The notes under the pieces are model-generated. The model did no database searches. It had not been told where the DNA came from and saw only the letters and a list, made by a program, of their open reading frames with translations. 64,000 bases of DNA. Source: Cocos nucifera. Taxonomy: Eukaryota; Streptophyta; Magnoliopsida; Arecales; Arecaceae. Positions 33,287 to 46,202 of the stretch are shown one piece after another. The first letter of the stretch is position 1. Every line of letters starts with the position of its first letter. The stretch spans positions 186,001 to 250,000 of the forward strand of contig QRFJ01005023.1 of the NCBI GenBank assembly GCA_006176705.1, given 5' to 3'. Both the position numbers and the translations under genes were made by a program.

Positions 33287-35458
33287 TGTTGGAAATAGTG
33301 TGCCAAATTCAATCATCAGCCTGATGATGATTGAGTAATTTTATGTAATTATATATGAATTATTAATTAAATAAAAGTTATTCTAATTTTTTCAACATAA
33401 ATCTTTCATTTTCTAATGAACTCCTGTCTATTGTGATAAAGTCCTTAGAACTATTTAGAATAGACAAAGAAGAATTTATTGTTTAATCCTTAAATATACT
33501 TATGATCAAATGATATGTTGGTACTAAGGATGACAACATTCATCGAGTATTGATCATTATCTGCCATATAGGTTGATTGTCCTCTTAACCAAGGAGTGTG
33601 GAGACACTAGTACAGCATACAAGTAAGATATAGGGGTACATCTGCACTGAACGTGGTCAACTCCAGAGCTTTTATGCTATCAGGAATTACTCTGATGGAA
33701 TATGGGCATAAGTGTCCCTCTGACCTGAGATCATCATGATGACTTCCAAGCAACTCACTATGATTTGGTGTCGGACTATCTGAATTTTTAATTCAGTGAT
33801 GAAAGATTTTTAGATATAGTCAAGTACTTGAGGAGTCGGTGCGTGAATCAAGATGGGATTGACCACTCCTGGACATAGGAGCTATATTCAATAGTATTTC
33901 AATTTAGGAAAGCCTTGGTCAGGGTAGTCCTAGTGAGGGGTCATAGGATTAATTACTTTGAGATATGATTTGGATGTATCTTTTAGGATTGACAGTTTAA
34001 CCTTGAGTAATCCTATGCACAGAGGTCAAAGAGATGAATTATGCGGTAACCATATTCACATATGTTTTGAATATTGTGATTGCATTATTCGGCCTATCCA
34101 AACGTCGGGTACCATTGCTAGATGGTCACTTTGATGAATACAAAAAATTGGTTCTTATGCTATCGACTTAGGTTCGAACCTATGGGGTCACACACACTAG
34201 AGATTTCTATCCGATCTAATGGTTGATCAAGAGAAGTTTAATTGGTGATTTAATCACTAATTAACTCAATTTGATTGAGTGATTATTTTTGGATCAAGAT
34301 CAGTTGAATTGGATTCATTTGGATTTAACCCGATTAGGTTATAAGATGATCTAATGATCAAGAAGGTTTAATCCATGATTTGATCAGGACTTTGGCTTGA
34401 TTAATTTTTAATTTAAATAGGATTTAACTGAGCCTAATTAAGCCTAAATAAGTTGGGTTTAATCTGGTTTAATTGTGCCTAACCAATTTGAATTGGATTG
34501 GTTTGATTGGAGGACTAACAATGAGACTAGTTTGACTAGTCTTCTCATGCACCACATCATCCTTTGATTTGCGCCATCCTTTCTCCATGAGAAACGGTTT
34601 CTCATGAATTTTTTCTATGCAAGGGAGGGCATGCATTCTCCCTTCTCATGTGCCTTATGGATTGGCTTGATCTGGTTACCAATTGAATTCGAATGGGATT
34701 TGAATTTCAATAGGTAACGACTTGATCTAAACCACTTCCTTATGCCTCCTTTGTTTATACACATCTATAAAATATTTAATTTTATGGACATACGAAATAA
34801 GTGGAAGGTAGAAAGAAGAGAGGAACATCAAAAGAAAAAAAGAGAAGAGAAAGTCTCTTCTACGTGCGTGAAGGATTTCTTGTGTAAAGGATTTTTGGGT
34901 GAGTGCATACCCTAAAATCTATCTAGGGTTTGGGATTTGGATCCATGAGTTATGAGGGTTGTGACTTCATAGATTCAGATGGAGAATTTCCTCAACTTCT
35001 CATCTACATTCATTGGGATCCGAAGCATCCAAAGATCCGATGAAGAAGATCAAAAGATGTTTGATCTAAATCAGCCATTGAAGGTTTTTTTTGAGCTAGC
35101 ACTCAGGAGGAATTGATCGAGATCAAGGCTTCATGTGGATTTCCATGGATGCCAGATGCGTGTGTGGCTGTATCACGATATTCAGATCTACATTGATGAG
35201 ATCAGATTGCGGTGTTCTTCTACCCATGAAAAGGTAATGTATTTTGAACACGTAGAGCAGTAAAATAGTTTCACTATTGATTTTATTTTTATTTTTAGAT
35301 ATGCATGAATATATAATACATTAGATCCTATAGCATGTAGAGCTTTTTAGATTAGATCTATAGATTTTAATTATTAATATGATTAGTAATATAATTCACC
35401 ATGCAATTATCAAAAAAAGTGTTCAAAAGTAGAGCTGAAATCCTGCATGCTTCCTTCA
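33287..35458 (+). mobile_element. cop-2 5' LTR of element B
   Basis: A 2172-bp LTR that starts TGTTGGAAATAG and ends TTCCTTCA. It is related to but distinct from the LTR of C and the array: they share 'tgatatgttg', 'ggttggttgtcctcttaacca' and the tail. The left flank is AGAAG. A TATA-like CTATAAAATA lies near 34765. The partner LTR is at 52176-53547, truncated. Confidence 0.92.
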
Positions 35459-35460
35459 AT

Positions 35461-35472
35461 TGGTATCAAAGT
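35461..35472 (+). other. Primer binding site, element B
   Basis: TGGTATCAAAGT, eleven of twelve matches to the iMet-tRNA site, two bases after the LTR end. Confidence 0.9.
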
Positions 35473-35588
35473 AGCAGGTTCTTTGATGTATTATACATGC
35501 ATGATTTAGATAATTTTTAGATTAGATCTAAATAATAATTTGATCTGAAAAATAAAAATGATGATTGCACAGATTGTAGGTTGTCCTG

Positions 35589-35610
35589 CTGTAAGGTTTA
35601 TCCCTTACAG
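35589..35610 (+). other. Leader stem-loop CTGTAAGG/CCTTACAG (B)
   Basis: A perfect 8-bp stem with a 6-nt loop, ~120 bp after the primer site. Related hairpins sit at the same place in array units 1-3 and in C (46030-46051, minus strand). Units 1 and 2 have a second copy ~170 bp further on. A packaging or dimerisation role is inference. Confidence 0.65.
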
Positions 35611-35824
35611 TGGAGAAGTTATGCTGGTATGTTATGATCTATAAAATTGATCATAAAAATATTAGATTAGATCTAATGATTTTTTATGATGTGTTTAAAT
35701 GATTTATTCTAAAATTTATCATGAATTAGTGTTTAGATTAGATCTAAATAATTTTATGATTTTTTATTTAGAGTACATAGTTTTAGATTAAGCTTGAATA
35801 AGATCTTAGGAAGGTTCTATTTAT

Positions 35825-36100
35825 CGATCAAGCCGACTCTCTCAGGAATCGAGCTAGCTTGACCAGCATGCCAGTCATGATATGATTTTTGGATTGATGC
35901 TCCAACCAGCTCGATCAAAAATTGAGCCAACTCGACTTCAATTTGGGCTGACTCGAATCCTATCCGAGCCTGCTCGATTGGAACAATGGCCTTAGGGCCT
36001 TCTATCCGAACCGGCTATCTCAAGAATCGAGCCAGCTCGGCTTCTGCTCAAGCCAACTCGAATGGGATCCATGCCAATCCGACTGAGAAGTTGGCTGAAT
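35825..36100 (+). repeat. Repeated AGCYRRCTCGA-like motif cluster
   Basis: About eight imperfect occurrences in ~270 bp, e.g. 'gagccaactcgact', 'gagcctgctcgatt', 'gagccagctcggct', 'aagccaactcgaat'. The block is richer in G+C than its surroundings and absent from the other cop-2 leaders here. Similar motifs occur in M near 13500-13560. Confidence 0.6.
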
Positions 36101-37499
36101 GTTATAATTGGTTGATTTTATGAGATCAAACCTACATCTAGTGCTTGTTTATGAAATAAGTCGATCCATTTTTTAAATGAGTCGATCTATTTAGTGAAAC
36201 AGTGATAGGATGTAAAGAACTTTTCAAAAAGTTTAAAAAATATTTTTGAAATGCCGAACCCTAACCCTCATCCTTAAACTTAATTGAGAATTAAGCAAGA
36301 TGAATTAAGATCTAAAATTATGAATTAAAGATCCTAAGTCATTGATCATAAAATATAGATTTTTGGGTTAGTCTTAATTGGGTTAGACCAAAGACTAGTT
36401 AAAGAACAAACTAAATTAGAGTAATTGATCAAATCTAACAAAATATTAATTTAGATTAGGTCAAGGACTCTTTAGACCAAATTATAATAGTTGTAGTTGG
36501 TCAAGCCCATGCCTTTAAGAAGGACCAAATGGACTTGATTCATGGCTATGCAGTCGAACCTAAAATTGCTAGGTTGGTCAAATTGAAACTAATGAATCGG
36601 ATAGTGTCTAAGGTAAGTCTGGCAGCTCAGACCAGTGGTTTTTACTTAAGAGCTACTCGCATTGATTCGATCTTTGATGAGTTAATGGTATATTTCTTCT
36701 ACTGATCTTAGTTACCTAGCCATCCTGGTGAATTAGATTTTGATTAGACCACTTGGTGATTTAGGCTCACACATATCAATTAGGTAAATCAGTTTGACTG
36801 ATTTAGATGCTCCTAATGCTAGTTTTAATTAGGTCCTCATTGATCTGACTTGGTGAAGTCAGTAGGAGGATCCAAATTGATTGGTCAATTCTTCCTAAAA
36901 TTGATTAATAAAATTTTTTAAAATTATTAGATCCTTAAAATGAAAAGGTTATGGTGATAACAAAGTCATAGCCTCCCATTAAGTTGAGTGATAATGGGTC
37001 TATTGGTTTAATAATCATTGGAGGTCCAAAGACCTGGTGCTTATTGAGTAATGGAATTATCATTCATAATATGATAATTTGGTCATATCTTTCTAATGGT
37101 GGTCAGGTTGGCCGACCAAAGTCGGGCCTGATCATTTGTTGGTTTGATGCACCAAATATGGTCATGTTAATGGTTGGACTTAACTAAATCTTTTAGTAGA
37201 GGTCAAAGCTTACTGGTTAGATTTCTAGGGCAAAAATTAAATTACTAGAAGTTGTTTGGTGAAGCAATTGGTTATGAACCTACCTATAGGTGTACATAGG
37301 TTGACCAACCAAAGTTGGGCTCGTGTGTAGTCCATGTGGATTCTAATATCCAATAAGAAATTAAGAGTAATTTCTCAAATTGGAGGTAGAGGCTATCAAT
37401 TCGAATAAAATAGTGGAAGAACCTTTAGACTAAAGTCTAAGTCTTTAGAGTAAATAATTCATATACTAATAAGGTCTATGATTTTCCTTTTGTGCAAAA

Positions 37500-37989
37500 A
37501 TGGCCACTTTGGTCATTGTTGGACAATAACAAACTCATGGGACCCAACTTCGATAGCTGGTATCGAAATTTGAAGATCGTCCTGGATCATGAGCAAATCT
37601 TGTATGTATTAACTGATCTGGAACCTGAGGAGCTAGCTGCGAATGCTAGAGGATCAGACCGAGATACTTAGCAGAAGTGGCTCAATGACCTCACTGCCAT
37701 TTGATGCATCATGCTGGTGATAATAAATGATGAGTTTAGCCATAGGTTTGAGAATGTCCAGGCCAAGAAGATGCTTCAAATGTTGAACGATTCCTTTAGC
37801 ATGCCTAATGATGTTGAAAGGCACAAAACTAGTTGTGCCATTTTAAACGCTCATATGAGGGATGGGACATCAGTCACTGATCATGTATTGTACATGATCA
37901 AGATGATTGAATGCCAAAGTAAGCTAGTTTTTTTCTGCATGAGCAATTTGGAAAGGATGCGATCCTGAATTCTTTGCCCAAATCTTTTC
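37500..37989 (+). pseudogene. gag: Element B gag, first part (split by element C)
   Basis: The start ATG 37500-37502 is placed by alignment with C's MATSLSLRSLL start. A frameshift just after it puts the rest in another frame, which reads LDNNKLMGPNFDSWYRNLKIV and later NDEFSHRFENVQAKKML, the plant copia gag core. Stops include TAG near 37670 and TGA near 37703. The 85-aa open stretch is 37711-37968. Element C is inserted at 37990 with the 5-bp target TTTTC. Deleting C and one target copy puts the two gag halves in the same frame, which proves the insertion. It is non-functional. Confidence 0.92.
37985..37989. repeat. Target site duplication of C, left copy
   Basis: TTTTC here versus TTTCC at 48694-48698, four of five bases. 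Gag reading continues across the gap when one copy is removed, so the duplication is real with one later mutation. Confidence 0.82.
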
Positions 37990-40475
37990 TAAAGGAACTA
38001 GATCTAGGGTTTCACAGGTAGATCTTAAAACTTTTTCAAGACCTTGCAGTGGAAGACTTAAATAAATCTAAAATTTATATAAATAACCATGTACATACCT
38101 AGACCTCAGATCTATTACATGATTAAGATATGATATTAAATCAAAAATTAAAATCAAATAAGAAAGAAAAAGGTTGATCAAATTAACCTAGATCTACACT
38201 ACATCAAATGCAGGTATGAAGTTTATAGATTAGATCAATCACCTAAGCAAGTTTAGACATTCTAACTTGCTGATCTAAGCAAGAGGATAAAGTCACGACC
38301 TGCACATGCATCCAGCCTCTAGGGGTCATCCACACAAGCCTACGATCTCTGATCTGAAGTTCGATGCAGAAAATCAGCATAGCATGCTGGTACTTGCTGA
38401 TCCTTCTTCGACGGTCGATCCATTGCTTCCTTCTTTAAAATTTAGACTCTCCAAAATATGAAAAGGAAGATGAGAGTTTGCTAATCTGAGACTCTCTAAA
38501 AAACCTCAAAATAAAGGAGAGATTCAAAATAAAATAGCCCTAGAAGAAGACCCTCTTCTTCGTCTCTTTTCTCTCACTTAGATACATAGTTTGGTGCCCA
38601 TGGAACCCCCATGCCCAAGGATCCTCTTCCTCTAATTTTTACACATCCCAAACCTCTCCCAAAGCTCTATGTTTCATGAAAATATTAGAACAAAATTCAT
38701 CCAATAAATAGAAAAAAAGAAGAGTTCAAGTTAGGTCAAATTCCTAGACTAGGAATATCCAAACATGGGAAGTTGTTGGGGCACCCAACTCTTAGGTGCC
38801 TCCTCGACAATTTCTGGTGTGGACCAGAAAGGGAGGGCACACAAAAGAGGAGATTATTTTCATAGAATAAGGAAAAAATTAATTAAAAGAGAGGACAACA
38901 CTCAAGGAAAGATGTTTTGGTCAACAAGGATTCTAGCTCATAGAATTCTAAGCAAAACCAATTCCTCCTTTGACTTGGTCTTCCACCTAACATCCAAATA
39001 AGACTTGGAGGGAGAGAGGGGGCATGGAAATTAGGAAGAAAGGGATTTTCTTTGAAAAATACCTAAAAGATAGGTATGAAGGGTGTTGGGACCAAGGTGG
39101 CGTAAAGAGATCGTGAGTCCTAGTCACACTAGGACTCCTGTTCTGACTTGGTCAAACAAGATCTTTTAACCAAATAAAATCAAGATTAAATCAATCCAAT
39201 TAAATAAGGCTCTAACCTATTTAAGAACTTAATTAAATTAGATTAGATTAGATTTAATTCTAATTTATTTTCTAATCAAATTAGAAAATTGGGTTAATCC
39301 GAGTCCTAGTTAGACTAGGACTAGTTCTTCCTTGCACTTGGCTTATCTAATAAATCAATTGGACTTGATCTAATGAAGTCCAAACTAAATCTAATTAAAT
39401 AATATTTAATTAGATTTAATCTCAACTTATTGGCTTAATTAAATTAAGCTAATTAGTAATTTAATTGCTAATCGATCCTTCTGCAATACTTGCACTAGGT
39501 TAAACACCAATCGTATTGATTGTTAAACCCTAGAATGATTCTCAATGGTTGATCAACCATCCGATCAGATCATAAGCTCCAATGTATGTGACCTCATAGG
39601 TCCAAACCTAAGCCAATAGCATACAAATAAATTTTTGTATCAATCAAAGTGACCATCTAGCAATAATATCCGACGGTCAGATAGGTAGAAGGTGTAGAAC
39701 ACCATCCTTAGAACCCATGCGGATATAATTTTCATATAATTCATCTCCTTGACCATAATGCTCGTAGGATACATCAGTGTTCAACTATCAACTCTAATCA
39801 GATTGTTCATATTGTATTTTAAAATACCAAATCCATCTGATGGATTATCCTGGCCAAGGTTTTGCTATATTGAAATATAGTGATACATTCTTCTCCAACT
39901 CTTGGAGTGGTCAATTCCATCTTGATCACACTCCGACTTCATAAGTACTTGACTATGCCCAGAAGGCTTCCATTGCTGAATTAGAAATTCAGTTAGTCTG
40001 GTACCAAAGCATAGTGAGTTGCTTGCAAGTCACTGAGGTGATCTTAGGTCTAAGGGATACTTATACCTATATCCCATCAGAGATATTCTCGATAGCAGAA
40101 TGCTCTGAAGTTGGTCACGTTCAATGATGATGTACCGATACATATCACTTGTATGCCATACCAGTATCTCCACACATCTTAGTTAAGAGGACAACCAACT
40201 AATATGGCATATAGCGACCTATGCTCGATAGATGCTGTGATCCTAATTAACAGTTTATCATTTGGTCGTGAACAAATTTAAGAATTAATCGATAAATCAT
40301 CTTTTTATCAAAACTAAATATTCCTAAGGACTTCATCACAATAATGGAGTTCATTAGAAGATGTAAACATATGATGAGAAAAGATGTCAAAATATTTTTT
40401 ATTAATTAATAAATCAATAACAATATCTCAACCGTCAACAGACTGATGATTGACTTTGGAACATAATTTTCAACA
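37990..40475 (-). mobile_element. cop-2 3' LTR of element C, minus strand
   Basis: A 2486-bp LTR running on the minus strand from TGTTGAAAATTATG (end 40475) to the terminus at 37990 (TTCCTTTA). It is collinear with the 5' LTR at 46203-48693. By eye about nine in ten bases agree, so the insertion is not recent. The plus-strand ORF at 38765-39001 is antisense and recurs in the other LTR copies only by descent. Confidence 0.93.
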
Positions 40476-40488
40476 ACTTCCACTTATC

Positions 40489-42100
40489 CTAAAGCCACTC
40501 GACATAGTATCTAATGCCCATCTTCGACTTATGATTGTCGAACTCCTTAATTTCCTAGGCTTTAGTGAAGGGGTTGGCTAGGTTCTCCTTTTCATCGATC
40601 TTCTGAAGGTCGATGTCACCACGATCCACCATCTCATGGACCAAATGGAAGCGGCGTAGAATGTGCTTTATTCGCTGTTGTACCTTCAATTCCTTTGCTT
40701 GAGCTATGGCGCTAGTGCTATCATAGTACAGCAGGACTGGATCATCAATGGAGGGTGCTATTTTGAGCTCGATGATGAACCTCTTCAGCCACATAGCTTT
40801 TTTTGCTGCATCTGATGCTGCCATATACTCTGCTTCATAAATAAACTTAGCCACTGTATTCTACTTAAAACTTTTTCAGTAGATGGCTCCACCATTTAGA
40901 GTAAAAATATATCCCAACACATTTTTACTATCATCATGATCAGATTGAAAACTAGAGTCTATAAATCCTACAAGCTTCAGATCTGACTAACCATAAACCA
41001 ATCATTAGTCTTTAGTATTTTTCAAATACTTAAGGATGGTGTTAACCATCTTCTAGTGATTTTCTCTAAGGTCAGACTGATATCTACTCTATACTCTTAG
41101 TGAGTATGCCACATCTGATCTCGTACATATCATTGCATATATAATAGACCCCACTATTGAAGCATATGAAATTGTACTCATATGTTCTCTCTCTAAAAGA
41201 GTTATCGGGCAATCCTTCTTAGAGAGATAAATTTCTTAGCCTATCAAAAGATGGCCCTTTTTGGAATTCTTCATGCTGAACCTCTTCAGCATAGTTTCTA
41301 TGTACGTGGATTGGGATATACCGAGCATCCTTTTAGATCTATCCCCATAGATCTTCATCCCTAGGATGTAGGATGCTTCACCCAAGTCCTTCATGGAGAA
41401 CTATGATGACAACCAGACTATTATTCCTTATAGTGCGGGGATGTCATTTTCGATTAAGAGAATATCATCCACGTACAAAATAAGGAATACCACTGTTGGA
41501 TCATTTGCCTATTTATAAATGTAGGATTCTTCTCCATTCTTAATGAAGCCATACGTTTTGATCACTTTATCAAAATGCATGTTCTAACTTCGAGATGCCT
41601 GCTTCAATCCATAAATGGATCTCTGAAGCTTGCACACCTTGGACTCATCTATGGATGTGAACCCTTTAGGTTGTATCTTATACACCTCTTCGATCATCTC
41701 TCTATTTAGGAAAGTTGTCTTCACATCCATCTACCAGATCTCATAGTCCAGATAGACAGTAATGGCAAGCATGATCTGAATGGACTTGAGCATTGCCATA
41801 GAAGAGAATGTCTCATCATAGTCAATACCATAACATTGACGATATCCCTTGGCAGCCAGATGGGCTTTATAGGTCTCCACCTTTCCACCTGTGCCCCTCT
41901 TCCTTTTGAAGATCCATTCACATCCAATGGGTTTAACCCCTTTAGGTGGGTCAACTAATGTCCATACATCATTGACCTTCATGGAATCCATTTCGGATCT
42001 CATGGCTTCTAGCCATTTCTCAAAGTCGGGTCTCTGCATCGCATCCATATAAGTGATCGGGTCCTCATTATTCATATGGAGTTTGATGGGATCACCATCC
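40489..42100 (-). pseudogene. pol: Element C reverse transcriptase and RNase H, minus strand
   Basis: RT begins near 42075, in frame MNNEDPITYMDAMQRPDFEKW, with TLVDPPKGVKPIGC, then 'GIDYDETFSSMAMLKSI', the usual YxxTFSPVAxxxSIR segment. The catalytic YVDD is intact at 41464-41475. A KDLGEASYILGMKIY segment follows. RNase H (40555-40854) carries EYMAASDAAKKAMWL, YYDSTSAIAQAKE and KHILRRFHLVHEMVDRGD. The family stop is at 40489-40491. In-frame stops follow 'YEIW' (41731) and 'NPFTKA' (40555), with others around 41400-41600. It is the best-preserved pol in the window and still dead as one frame. Confidence 0.92.
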
Positions 42101-43480
42101 TAGACCAAGAATCCATAGTATCTGTCTGCATGGTGGGGTACTCTACTGGATCACCTTACTGGTGTGGATTCACTAGGCTTCGGATCTGATATGATCAAAT
42201 CCAACATAGGTTCAACATTCTGTGTTGGACTTTCTACCTGTTGAACTTCATCAAGTTCAACCTTAGAGGCATCAGTTCCTTCATCAAGGAACTCCTTTTC
42301 CAAAAAGGTTGCACTGAGGCTAACGAACACCTTTTGTTCATCAGCATGGTAGAAATAGTATCCTTTGATCTCTTTTGGATACCCTATGAATGTACACTTA
42401 TTAGACATTGTCCATGTTTGTCTGTAACTAACTGTTTGACATAAGTCGGGCACCCCCAAACCCTAAGGTGTGAAAGTACTTGCTTACGTCCTGTCCATAT
42501 CTCATATGGGGTTTTAACTACAGACTTACTTGGAATCCTATTTAATAGATCACAAGCTGATTCGAGCACATATCCTCAGAAGAATATGGACAAGCTGGCA
42601 AATCCAATCATGGATCGGACAATGTCTAATAGAGTCTAATTCCTCCTTTCAGACACACCATTATGCCATGGTATTCAAGGAGGAGTCCATTGGGAGAGAA
42701 TTCCATTCTCTCCTAGATATATGAGAAACTTACTAGAAAGATATTCTCCTCCTCGATCAGATCGAAGAGTTTTAATACTCTTTCTAGTTTATTTTTATAC
42801 TTCACTTCAAAATTATTTAAATATTTCAAAAGAATCCAACTTCTATTTCATCATATAGACATATCCATATCTGGATAGATCATCTGTGAAAGTGATGAAG
42901 TAGACATATCCACCTCTGGCACTTGTGCTCATTGGTCCACATACATCAGTATGCACTAGACCAAAGAGCTCATTGGCTCTCTCACCTTTTCCAGTAAAAG
43001 GTGATTTGGTCATTTTAGTAAGAAGACAGGACTCACAAATTGGAAGTGATTCACAATTATTAACTTTGAAGATTTCCTCTTGAGTCAACTTATTTATCCT
43101 GCTATTGTTTATATGACCTAGCCTATAGTGCCATAAGTAGATATCTGATACACTATCTAATCTAGGATGCTTTCCAGTAGAATAGACTACATTAATAGGT
43201 TGTGATAACATATATACACCATTGTTCAATTGTTCATAGAAAGTAGTAACACCATTCACAATGACATTACAAACTCATTTTTTTATTAAAATTTTATAAT
43301 AGTTCAAGGCCAAAAGGCCTATAAAATGATATAAAAAAAACTTGGATAGAAATGACAATCACTAAGAATAACGGTATGAGATTCAAATATAAGTTTCAAA
43401 ATTTCTAAAGCTAAAATTGGAACTGATCTTCCATCTCCAACATTCAGTAATCTCTTATCTTGCTCGAATCTTCTACTAAT
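42101..43480 (-). pseudogene. Element C integrase, minus strand
   Basis: The HHCC domain is intact on frame 42843-43259: LWHYRLGHI supplies both His and CESC both Cys. The catalytic core has D1 in LVHTDVCGPM and the conserved 'YFITFTDDLSRYGYV' stretch, but the next part is frameshifted near 42850. The second Asp and the Glu lie in 42570-42850 in damaged sequence. The C-terminal part (42384-42569 and 42151-42459) has LLNRIPSKSVVKTPYEIW, 'LRVWGCPTYVK' and 'FIGYPKEIKGYYFY', the typical copia integrase tail leading to RT. Confidence 0.9.
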
Positions 43481-43489
43481 CTGCAATCC

Positions 43490-44454
43490 CTACAATGAAT
43501 TGCAAATATGATAAGGGCTACCGGTATCCAATACCCAGTCGGTAATATCATCAATAAAGAAATTGCAAGGAGTTATCATATAAATACCTTGCCTAACAAC
43601 AGCTTGCTTCTTTCGCTGCCTGTTTGAATCCAGGAAGGTAATATACTGAGGACAGTTCCTCTTCCAGTACCTCTGCTTTTTGCAAAAGAAGCATTCGACT
43701 TGACTCTTATCATGCTTGGACTTTAGGGTTTGAGCCTGCATTGGTGTCCTAGCATGAACATGCACCTTCTTGGCTTTCTTCTTCTTATTCTTCTTTCCTT
43801 TTCCAAAGGATTAAGAATGAGAAGACGAACCTCCCACTAAGTTCATTGACTTCTTATGGAGTTGGTGATCCTTCTCAAAGTTCTGAAGTAACCCTTGTAA
43901 CCCATGGTAGTCCACTTCAAGCTTTAACATTCTATAATATGTAAGGAATGGGAGATAATACTTGGACAGCGAGTTCAATATTGCTTCTTTCTCAAGTTGT
44001 TTGTGCAAGAAAAGTTGAGCTTGCTCAAGCGCTCTATCAACTCGATCACGTACAATACATGATCAATGATAGATGCATCATCCCACATTCTGATGTTGAA
44101 GATGGCATAACTAGTCTTGTCTCTCTCAACATCATCAGGTGTGCCAAAAGAATTCTCCAACACTTAAAGCATTTTGTTTGGCTAAGCTGTCTCAAACTTG
44201 CGACTATACTCATCGCTCATTGTAGCCAACATAATGCAAAGCACCATGGTTCGGTCATTGAGCCACTTTTGATAAGTGTCTCTGATTGTTCCACATGCAT
44301 TAATAGTTGGCTACTCAGGTGCAGGATCCGTCAGCACATATAGGATTCGTTCATGCTCCAAGACAATCTTCAACTTTCGATACCAGCTATCGAAGTTGGA
44401 TCCCACCAACTTATCATTGTCCAATAATGATCGGAGTGATAGAGAAGTGGCCAT
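43490..44454 (-). pseudogene. gag: Element C gag and protease, minus strand
   Basis: The start ATG 44452-44454 gives MATSLSLRSLLDNDKLVG and then FDSWYRKLKIVLEHERILYVL. The gag core continues in frames 43975-44163 and 43811-44008, with KDHQLHKKSMNL near the end. The zinc knuckle (43650-43700) reads CFFCKKQRYWKRNC: all three Cys are present but the His is Tyr. The protease active site WVLDTGSPYHIC is intact, with DTG at 43520-43528. Frameshifts and stops separate the pieces. The plus-strand ORFs at 43948-44560 are antisense shadows. Confidence 0.9.
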
Positions 44455-46187
44455 GTCTGCACAAAGGAAAACCAAAACCAAATTACTAATTGATTCATTA
44501 AACCTAAAGATTTGGACTTTAATCAAAAGGTTTCTCCCACTATTTTATTCGAATTGGTAGCCTCTACCTTCAATTTGAGAAATTAACCAAATTCCTTAGT
44601 GGGTACTAGAATTCACATAGACTGTATACAAGTCCAACTTTGGTTGGTCCAGCCATTTACATCTATGGATAGGTTCATAATCAATTATTTCTTTAAATAA
44701 TTTTTAGCAATTAAATTTTGCCTCAGGCCCTGATTAGTTGGCTTTGGCCTTCTAAGAAAAGGGTCCAATTAGGTCCAACCATTAACATGACCATACTTGG
44801 CCCATCCAACCAATGAATGATCAAGCCCAACTTTGGTTGGCCCATCAGAACATCATTTAGAAAGATGTATCCATGAGATCATATAATGAATGATAATTCC
44901 ATCAACCGATAAGCACTAGGCCTTTGGTTCTCCAATGATTATCCAACTGATGGATCCATTATCATCAATTTTAATGGGAGGCTATGATCCAATTATCATA
45001 TATCTATTTCATTTTAGGAACCTAATAATTTTAGAGAATTTATTTATAGAAGTGAGTAGGTCAGATTAACCAGCTTGTCATGATCCTTCCATTAACTTTA
45101 CCAAGTCAGCTTAAGGGAGACCATTAATAGGCTAGTCTAGGAGCACCTAAATCAGTCAAACTGATTTACCTAGCTGACATGAGTTAGCTCGAATGGTCAA
45201 GCAATCCGATCAAAACATAATCTCACCAAGAGGCTAAGTAAATTCGATCAGTGGAAGGGTCTACCAGGCTTGCCTTAGACACCATCAGAAATGGTCTGGT
45301 AAGTAGGCTGCCAATTAAAAACCACCGATCTAGTTTACCTTAGATATCAACTAGTTTAATTAATTTCAATCAGATCAATCTAATGGTTTGTGCTAGACCG
45401 CATAGCCAAGAATCAAGTCCATCTTGGGTCTGTTAAAGATATGGACTTGACCAACTACAACTATTGTAATTGATCTAGAGAATCCTTGACCTAATCTAAG
45501 ATAATAATTGATTAGATTTAGTCAATTCTCTAATTAAGTCTATTCTTTAATCTAACCTCAGGTCTAATCCAATTAATGAAACTAATCTCCACTAATCCAT
45601 TTAATCCAATATGTTATGATTTGTGTCTTAGAATCTTCAATTCACAATCCTAGATCCTAATCAATCAACTTCTTAATTCTTAATTAGGTTTTGGGCTGAG
45701 GGTTGGGGTTCAGCTTTTCAAAAATAATTTTCATATTTGTAAAATATTTTTACAATATGGTTCTATCAACCAAGTTGCATGTTTGATTCATAATCAATAT
45801 GCAAGTAAAATAAACATAAAACTAATTTAGATCTAATTTAAACAACTTCATGTAATTAAAATAGTTTAAATAATAATCAACCATAAATCTTCCTAGACCA
45901 AATCTAATACATTTATGATGATTGAAATCAGATTAAAATAATTTTAATCAGATCATAAAATTTCTTATATCTAATCTAAAATTTCATGATCAATATTTTA
46001 GATCAGCACGTACTAGGATAACCTATTCACTATAAGAGGTAAACCTTACAGTAGGACAAACTTATGACAGTCTATGCAATCTAAAATATTTTATTTTTTT
46101 AATTTTAGATTTAATAATTAGATTATAAATTAGATCTAATCTAAGAAATAATCTAGATATACATAAAAATCATGTAATAAGAATCTA
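44455..46187 (-). mobile_element. Leader of element C, minus strand
   Basis: About 1.73 kb, non-coding, collinear with the leaders of B, K and the array. One stem-loop lies at 46030-46051 (arms CTATAAGAGG and CCTTACAG-like), near the primer site. Confidence 0.85.
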
Positions 46188-46200
46188 GGCTCTGATATCA
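46188..46200 (-). other. Primer binding site, element C
   Basis: The minus strand reads TGATATCAGAGCC, one mismatch from the iMet-tRNA site, two bases inside the 5' LTR end. Confidence 0.9.
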
Positions 46201-46202
46201 AC

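Larger units (their letters stand above)
35473..37499 (+). mobile_element. Long leader of element B
   Basis: A 2.0-kb non-coding leader ending at gag ATG 37500. It has one strong stem-loop (35589-35610), a B-specific block with a repeated AGCC(A/G)(A/G)CTCGA-like motif (about 35825-36100), and then sequence collinear with the cop-2 leaders of C and the array. The small ORF at 36984-37187 is not conserved in the other leaders. Confidence 0.85.

Noticed and set aside
43948..44560. Plus-strand ORFs up to 131 aa
   Set aside because: Shadows of the minus-strand gag of element C.
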